A DNA stretch of 64,000 bases from Canna indica (Eukaryota > Streptophyta > Magnoliopsida > Zingiberales > Cannaceae). Below the pieces are notes generated by a model that was not told where the DNA came from, did not search any database, and saw only the letters and a list, made by a program, of their open reading frames with translations. Below are positions 57,260 through 64,000 of this stretch, piece after piece. A program made the translations under genes and the position numbers. Positions within the stretch are counted from its first letter, which is position 1. Each line of letters begins with the position of its first letter. Location: positions 79,013,501 to 79,077,500 of the forward strand of contig CP136890.1 in NCBI GenBank assembly GCA_034359265.1. Reading direction: 5' to 3'.

Positions 57260-60000
57260 AATTGTTTGGTATGATGTTTGTACATGGTAGCAATGGTCCC
57301 AATGTGGATGCATAGCATGCCAACGATATTTGTGGCGATTCTCTACTATATTTGTTCTATTTTTCCAATCAAAGTAGTGGTCAATGTAAGGGAAACTTTA
57401 CATCTCTTGAAGAACCACTCCGAGACCTTGCGTCTTGTCATCTCAATCAATGTTGTGATTGGCAACCCACGGACTTCCCTAAATAATGCATTCAAGCATT
57501 CGACAGAATTAGTTGTTATTATATCGTACCTCCTATCGGGGAAAAAGAAAATAGCTCATTTCTCCTTCTCCAATTGAGATATCCATTGGTAACTTGGCTC
57601 GTGAACATCCAATATCTTTTGCATACATTCATTAAATGAATGTTCTGTGGTTGATCTTGCAGCTGCCCAAAACAAGAGCACAATATCTTTTGAACGAACA
57701 TCATGTACGAGATTTTTTACAAGATGAACCATACAATATCCATGCGTTGTATTTGGGAAGACATTTCTCACAGCAGCTATAATGCCTGGGTTCCGATCAC
57801 TCATAATATTTAATCCCCTATAACCAGGAATACATTGATAAAATTCATCCAAAACCACTCACACGTTTCTATTTTTACAATTTCAGTCACAACAAATGCC
57901 ACGAGAAAAAATCTATTTTCTGCATCAATAGAAGTTGCAATCATAAGAACCCTTGGGTATTTACCTCTCAAATGTGTTGCATTAATATATAATATAGGCC
58001 GCATATATTCTCTAAATCCACGCAAGCTTGCTTCAAAAGCCCAAAAGACGCGTCGAAAATGGTGGGTCAAGGAATAACTCATCAATTTAACTTGTGATTC
58101 ATAGTCATGAATCCTTAATTTCCTAAGATATGCGGGCAAATCTTTGTAGCATTGATCATAGTCACCACGAACGGAAACAAAAGCAATTTAAAGTGCATTG
58201 TACACTTTCTTATAAGATATACACACTCCAAATACTTTTTTTATCTCAAAGATAACGAAACTACTGGTGATTTTTTCATTGCCCAAAAGATGCTCCTTTA
58301 TGTGATTCGTAATAAAAGTGACAATGCATTGTCGATGGTCCAAGTTCAGCCTTGCAACAGTACAATTATGTTCATTGACAAAAGTCACTATTTGAAATTT
58401 ACCCCTGTCGGTTGCTAACAACGTCCAACAACAATTGGGTTGTTTGTATCCGACTTTGATATAGTGACTATTGCTTTAGATGCGTCTCAGTTCAAAATTT
58501 CGCTTGATGCAAAAATTGGTAAGAGCTCTCTTGAAGCTATCTCTATCAAAAAATACCTGAAATTAATATAGGGTCTCATATCAACTCATAAGCTAACAAA
58601 TAAAAATAGTAATTTTAGAGTTCAAACACATGGTCTCATTTAACCAAAGTATGGAATGCCCTTTACATGCTATGATTATTGTAGTTTTGCACAGGGTATA
58701 ATATCAAATCATAAACTAACAGATACTAATAGTCATTGCATAGTCCAAAACTAGTTTTTTTTTTCCAATTCCATACTCAAGTATGGAATGCCTTTATATG
58801 GTGTGACTATTATATGGATTCATACAAAATTCAAATATAATCATTAAAAATGGTCTCTATTAGACTGGTATCCAAAAAATGATACTTGGACTGGTATTTT
58901 CTCTAATTCCATACTTTCACAAAAGTATATAACACCTTTATATGGTATGATTATTATATGGACTCATACATAATTCAAATATAATCATTACAAATGATAT
59001 CTATTAGACTGGTATCTAAAAAATGATACCTGGATTGATATTTTCTCTAATTGTATACTTTCACAAAAGTATGGAATGTCTTTATATGGTATAACTATTA
59101 TATGGACTCATACATAATTCAAATATAATCATTACAAATTTTATCTATTTGACTGGTATCTAAAAAATGATACTTAGACTGGTATTTTCTCTAATTCTAT
59201 ACTTTCACAATAGTACAGAATGCCTTATACTGGTATGATTATTGTAGTTTTACACAGAGTAACATATACATGAATACATTAACAGATACTAATTGACATT
59301 ACAGAGAACAAAATTAGTATTTTCTCAAGTTCCATACTTTCAGAAAAGTATAGAACACGTTATACAGTAAGGATTATTTTCAAATGAATTACCTGATGTA
59401 GATACAATTCTGAAGTTTGTGAATCATCATCAATTAGATAAACATTCATGGAGTTTACTAGGGTGTCATCCTCTTCTTCGACTTGACAATCATGATCCCC
59501 TATGTCCTCATACTGATCGTTAGTGAAATCAAAATCAATGCAATTGGCATCTTCAGAAGTGAAAACATCATAGGATTCTGGAGGAATGACATCTTCCTCA
59601 TTATTCACATATGTTTCAGCCTATTCATCGCTTGTGTGGATATTCTCCATACCCTCATCTGCTCCATTATTCTCGTACATATGTTCCACTAACGAAAAAT
59701 ATCTTCCAATTACATCACCAGAAGTAAAAATTAAATCAGGAAAACTCTCAATTGACTTTACTTCTTCTCTTATCCTCTACTCAGCAAGCTCTTCCTCAAT
59801 GTAGTCATACTCATCATCATCAAATGTCAAAGGAAAGTTAAGATCTAAACATTGTTGACTTGTATTTTCTTGAGCTACATTGTCAATGGCAGCTATAGTT
59901 TCAACATGGTTTGACGCTTGTTGTGTAGAAGTTTGTACATTGGCATATGTATCAGGCACAATAAAGTCATCGTCGTCAAGATGTTGCGACCTGCAACAAT
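57260..60000 (-). pseudogene. MuDR-type MULE transposase, frameshifted
   Basis: On the minus strand, an acidic N-terminal part (LDDDDFIVPDTY, 59990-59780; DANCIDFDFTNDQYEDIGD, about 59540) precedes a MuDR DNA-binding region (DSFKRALTNFCIKRNFEL near 58540; FQIVTFVNEHNCTVARL near 58400). The MULE catalytic domain follows: LYINATHLRGKYPRVLMIAT (58000) and GLNIMSDRNPGIIAAVRNVF with HGYCMVHLVKNL (57810-57710). The segment at 57560-57280 (NSVECLNALFREVRGLPITT) is the usual C-terminal part. A one-base shift near 57855 and a stop near 58470 break the frame. The first catalytic Asp position, normally in a DATHLKGKY context, reads Asn. Confidence 0.88.
58800..59240. repeat. Three tandem copies of a 144-bp unit containing the palindrome
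   Basis: The unit runs TATGGACTCATACATAATTC, AAATATAATCATTACAAAT, GACTGGTATCTAAAAAATGA, then CTCTAATT and the palindromic motif. Copies are about 90 percent alike. It lies between the transposase N-terminal and DNA-binding parts, so it is probably intronic. Confidence 0.88.
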
Positions 60001-61141
60001 ATAAGTTTATCATTATTTGTTTCTCCGTAGTTAACAATAAGTGTGGATGAATGACATATATTTCAATAGTTCACAAGATATTGCCAACATCATAATCTTG
60101 CACCACAAAACTATGTGCATCAGCCATCAAACATACACCTATAGTCAAATGAAATCAGAATGAGTATGGAATAGACTATAGAATTTCAGACTTTGGCTAA
60201 AGTATGGAATTGAACAAAAAAGTTGATATCATTATTTTTATCTTCACTAATATAGAATATTTCTACTTAATAAACCAAAAAACCAACGACAGTCATGATA
60301 CAAACCTGGATGGATATACTTATATACTTTTGCGAAAGTCTTGAAACTGACAAGTTACAACTACGGTTACTGTTACATATAGTGTAACAACCATTCTTGT
60401 TTAAAGTGAGTAACAATCAAGAAACATTGCTAATGAAACTGTATGGAATGGCGCTAAGTATCCAAAAACTAAGTTTTCCAGACTGTGGGTAACACAGTTG
60501 GTGGCAACAGGTTGTATGTTACCTAGAAATCTAGGGTTCGATCCATAGTATAGTCACCTATTATGACTTTCTATATTTGTTATAAAAAATTTTCCAAACT
60601 TTGTCGAAAGTATATAACTGTCAATGTAGTAGTCGGGGTCGTAGAAGAATGAAGAGAAAACGACTCGGCGTCAACAAAGCAAGTTGCCAGTAGCAACACG
60701 ATCGAGCTACTATCGAGCACGGGGAAGAGCAAACGATTTAGCGTCAACAAAGCAATGCGCCAAGAAAACCTTGAGTCTCCAGTAGCTCCAACGCCAGCCG
60801 GGGAAGAAGAGGAATAGAAGATGAAAAAGAAGATACATGCTCCAAGCTCCAACGCCAAGTACATGCGGAACAATGGCGATAGGATAAAAAGGGCGGTATA
60901 AAGTAAAATGGACGGTATAAAATATTAATTGGGTTGAAATATTTTAAGGTTGAACCACATTTTCCTTAAACCGGTCCCTTTTTTCTTGAATCGGTCGGCC
61001 AGAGGGCAAACCAATCAGTCCAATACTTTTGAGGGTAAAATCAAAAAATTTGAAATTTAGTTATGGATCCGAAAATATTCGAATTCATGTTATGATTTTG
61101 AAAAAAAATAAAATTGAAGATATGAATTTGAATATCTGCTC

Positions 61142-62820
61142 TACCAAATTCTATACTCAAGTAGGTGAAGCAGCCAAAAAAATTCTCCACGCTTGCTGAA
61201 AAGTTATGAACATTATCGACTGAAGAACAGATGATCCTATGGAATTTTGCATGGTACGTGCATCCACGTGAACTGTGGAAACAAGCCTGCCATGCCAACT
61301 ACAGAAAGTGGCAGAGGAGATAGACAAAGATGAAGGAGTCCAGCTGTACACATGTGCCTCTGCCCAACATAATATGAAATCATAAATCATAGAATAATCC
61401 TCACCACTGAAGCTTGGATGGAAATGGATGCATCCAATCCGCGGACATGGCCAGGGGACTACGCAGAAGATAGGAGTGGGCCAAGCATCAGCTCCAACCC
61501 GTGAACCGAAGAGCTTTTCTTCTTAATTCGCACACTTTCATCGCCGAAAAAGAGAAACTTTACGGCTTGTTAGTGCTGTGCGTGGCTTCGCATCTATCAC
61601 ACACTGATGAAATGCCAGAGGTTATATTATTATTATTTGATTCAGGGTGGAAATAATCGGAATTTGGAATGAAAAGAGTAGTAAATATTCTTGTGATTAA
61701 TCTAATTTAGTCGAGTCTACTTCATTTAGCTATGCTTCAGTAAATTGAGAGATGCCACTATAGTTTCTACGCAAAAGAACCTCGAGATAGATACATGCAA
61801 CTTTTAACTAAAAGTGCAAGTTGTAAAATTATATAAAAAAAAACGATAAATACTCTCCCAACTTCAGCTTCGGGACTCTACTCTTACTAGTTACTATACT
61901 ATCAGTAGCTGTACCCTCACGCCCTTATAAAATAAGAATACTACTCCCACAATTATAAACAAGTGAACTCTATTAATTATTTTAAAAATTAATTTGATGT
62001 TTCACTTTAATTCATAACTTTTAAAAATTTTCAAAATAACCCATATAATTTATAATCTAATTTCACTTTGATCCTTCCATTTAATTATCGTCTACTTGGA
62101 CAAAATTGCACATGCAACCAACATTTAAAATATACGTTCAAGTACAACTTGATTACCTTCATTCATTTTATTCAAGAGATGGTAAATAAAATCTTATTAT
62201 TGTTTATGAACTTAACAATTCTACCCCTCAAATCCTAACCTATTTGAGAAAAACAAGAATTACACATCCACTTGGTCCAAATAAAATGAAGATATATAAA
62301 CGAAAAGGACTAAAGTAAAACTAAAATATAAATTATGCAAATTATTCTAAATTCTTTTAAAAGTTGAGAACTAAAGCAAAATTTGATAATAATTATATAA
62401 ACTAAAATGAAGTTGTACCTTATTATAACAATAAATCTCATATTTTTTAAGTTTTATTACCATCGACAAATAAAATAAATCCCACAACTCCCAATGACTT
62501 AAAGCAAAATAGAAGAGGTGCAATTTTAATTTACCCAAAGAAATACATCAATGAATCCTTTTTAGAGAAGCGAAATATCCGGTTAAGAAAATCCCTTGCT
62601 AAAACGCGAAACTGCACATCATCGCAACATTTTGTATATAACATTAATGTATGTTACCCTTACATAACGAAAGACTCCTTGCATAACTGGAACCTGATCT
62701 CCCAAGTCAATAATGAAAGCTGCGATGAATCAAATAACATTATACTATCTGGCCGTCGGAAGGGAACTCTGTTCGGTGACATGGCACAGAAATCTAAAAA
62801 CACTACCGTATCAAACTTCA
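61142..62820. other. Intergenic region
   Basis: No gene or delimited element is seen. The stretch 61380-61560 is slightly GC-richer and unassigned. The right half is AT-rich. Confidence 0.4.
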
Positions 62821-62927
62821 TACACAGCAAACCCTATTTATTTAAGAAACTCAATCACTGCTCCATAAAAGATCTGCAATCAAGCACTGCTGTGTATCAA
62901 ATTTAAATAAATAGGGTTTGCTGTGTA
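62821..62927. repeat. Perfect 24-bp inverted repeat with 59-bp loop
   Basis: TACACAGCAAACCCTATTTA plus TTTA at 62821-62844 is matched exactly in reverse complement at 62904-62927. Direct duplications of neighbouring phrases (CAAACTTCATA, GATCTGCAATCAAGCACTGCT at 62869 and 63030) surround it. Confidence 0.9.
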
Positions 62928-63322
62928 TCAAACACTACCGCAACAAACTTCATATTATCAAGTACATCCAAGAAACTCAATAAATTAGGCGCAACTTGTT
63001 AGGAGGAAAAAATATCAAATCCATAAGAGATCTGCAATCAAGCACTGCTATTTATTTAAGCACATCACATAGTAAATAAAAATAAAATCAGTCACCCTAA
63101 ATACCTCTTCATCTCATTTTAACTCCTAAATTTCCTGATCTGCAATTAAAGAAAAAGAAAACTGATTAATTTACATGAAGAAAAGTGAATATACACTGGA
63201 GGCTGGTATGGAGGATTTGAGCTGCCTGTAGTAACCAAACTGCTCAACACCGACGAGCTCTATTACCCGTTACTAGTTACACAAGCCAGTGAACAGCAAG
63301 CCATTCAGGAAGCTTAGGTAAA

Positions 63323-63455
63323 TTTCCTGACTAAGGTCTTCGATTCTCAAGGATTACTGGACAGAGGCTTTGGTAATTTCCCGATCAAGGTCGAGGATCC
63401 TCAAGACCAGCTCCGATGAATTCCTGATTAAGGTCTTGAATCCTTGATGGCAACT
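63323..63455 (-). repeat. Three imperfect repeats beyond the capping-enzyme stop codon
   Basis: ATTTCCTGACTAAGGTCTTC, AATTTCCCGATCAAGGTCGA and AATTCCTGATTAAGGTCTTG, each followed by a TCTCAAGG-like tail, start near 63322, 63373 and 63418. They lie within 150 bases downstream of the stop, so they are probably in the 3' untranslated region. Confidence 0.7.
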
Positions 63456-63476
63456 GCAAATACACACAAACCACCG

Positions 63477-63878
63477 TCACCTTTGCCTATGCTGAAGCTG
63501 CTGGGCTCGTGCTATCCTATCCGCATACATTGGGAGTCCCACAATTTCTGCAATTTCATTCAGAAGCACTTCTTCTGTAATGTTGTCATTAATGCTGCGC
63601 ATTACCTACCACATTAAACACCACAATTAGATGTTATACCATGATGCAAATCAGAAAAGGGGAGAATGAGAAAACATCAGAATATTTCCACTAGATGTAT
63701 GAGCATTTCCAATCCCCATATTTGTTCGGGGGAAAGGCCAAGCTTGCCTTTCTATAAGTGTTAATATCATTTGGTGTAGCTTTATCTGTCCGTACGCGCA
63801 TGCACGACCAGTAACCTTCTTCTTGGTCCCAGGAGCACTCAATAATCTTGCCAGAAAGGCTAGCAACATCCTCTATAC
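63477..63878 (-). CDS. mRNA-capping enzyme (guanylyltransferase), last two exons
   Basis: Two minus-strand exons read through: 63878-63748 (DVASLSGKIIECSWDQEEGY, then WSCMRVRTDKATPNDINTYRK) and 63605-63477 (VMRSINDNITEEVLLNEIAE, then IVGLPMYADRIARAQQ to the stop). The DGKIIEC...W...R.DK..PN...TY..VM.SI.D.IT pattern is the OB-fold end of the eukaryotic GTP:RNA guanylyltransferase (motif V/VI region). Plant enzymes are bifunctional, with an N-terminal triphosphatase, and cap nascent RNA polymerase II transcripts in the nucleus. The intron between the exons starts with GC rather than GT (63747-63746) and ends AG. The rest of the gene lies beyond the right edge. The last 100 bases of the window seem intronic. 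Confidence 0.88.
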
Positions 63879-64000
63879 CTATACATATGTTTAAGAATGA
63901 AATTAGAAGGGGAAACTTTACAGAAATCAAGTATGGCAATATGATGTTATTAACCACGTCAGCCAGAAATTAATGCAGGGATATCAACAAAGAAACTATT

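Larger units (their letters stand above)
54070..60630. repeat. Dispersed palindromic motif CCATACTTTTG / CAAAAGTATGG
   Basis: About 15-20 copies of an imperfect 21-22-base palindrome, half-site CCATACTTTYR, lie only in non-coding parts of the Mutator-like element: near 54075, 54390, 54515, 54660, 56160, 56305, 56690, 56960, 58640, 58770, 58909, 59054, 59197, 59332, 60195, 60330 and 60610. In local runs the spacing is about 145 bases. Each copy is usually followed by GAATG or GAATTG. None lies within the transposase core. Confidence 0.85.
53409..61141 (-). mobile_element. Mutator-like element (MULE), 7.7 kb
   Basis: Terminal inverted repeats of about 150-170 bases (53409-53560 and 60970-61141) share GAGCAAATAC/AGCAGATATT, CAAATTCATATCTTCAAT, TCAAAATCATAACAT, CGGATCCATAACTAAATT and AAAAAGGGACCGGTT. 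The flanks TACAAAATT (53400-53408) and TACCAAATT (61142-61150) are a 9-bp duplication with one mismatch. Inside are a minus-strand MuDR-type transposase pseudogene (57.3-60.0 kb), a plus-strand second gene (54.8-56.7 kb) and many copies of a palindromic motif. Confidence 0.92.

Noticed and set aside
54070..60630. Palindrome array as a CRISPR or bacterial REP-type system
   Set aside because: Host context, very variable spacing overall, and location inside a Mutator-like element argue against it.
1..64000. tRNA, rRNA or organelle-derived DNA
   Set aside because: I looked for conserved tRNA arms and rRNA or organelle phrases and found none. The TGGTATCAGAGC hits are retroelement primer sites.

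Overview
This is a plant nuclear window, almost certainly from a monocot. The evidence is split genes with GT-AG introns, a very GC-rich first exon followed by AT-rich later exons (17.3-27.7 kb), a GC-rich single-exon secretory gene (29.4 kb), and a dense mix of plant transposons. I cannot name the species from sequence alone.

Only three intact or plausibly intact host genes are visible. (1) A ten-exon gene at 17280-27713 (+) encodes a predicted 1694-residue protein with four MATH/TRAF-like domains and a C-terminal coiled coil, like the Arabidopsis At2g25320 family. (2) A 128-residue secreted eight-cysteine (lipid-transfer/HyPRP-type) protein lies at 29411-29797 (+). (3) The last two exons of a nuclear mRNA-capping enzyme run off the right edge (63477-63878, -).

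The rest is mostly nested transposons, several delimited here by terminal repeats and target-site duplications (TSDs). From left to right: Ty3/Gypsy-type LTR remnants (1-1327, 8435-10450), split by a 6.75-kb non-autonomous CACTA element (1681-8431, TSD ATG) that carries three exons of a CTP synthase gene; a long inverted-repeat element (10731-15745) with a decayed hAT transposon (10874-14630, near-identical 8-bp TSD) in one arm; a GC-rich hAT-like MITE (15903-16372); the MATH gene, whose ninth intron holds an AT microsatellite, a GTAC-rich repeat and a TRIM; an opposite-strand Gypsy-type LTR (31275-32870); a gag-only Copia element of SIRE/Maximus type (33391-39490); a Mutator-type MITE with a perfect 9-bp TSD (41571-41849); a long-TIR element (41940-43080); a 1.5-kb Pack-CACTA (43081-44605) joining an alpha/beta-hydrolase fragment to an F-box gene fragment; a 7.1-kb CACTA with decayed TNP2- and TNP1-like genes (45002-52105, TSD AGT); and a 7.7-kb Mutator-like element (53409-61141, 8/9 TSD) with a broken transposase, a second gene on the other strand, and about 15-20 copies of a palindromic motif, in places at about 145-bp spacing.

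The host genes share no pathway. The main interest is transposon biology: two separate CACTA elements carrying host gene pieces, a Mutator-like element with an unexplained palindrome array, and nested insertions whose relative ages can be read from the TSDs.
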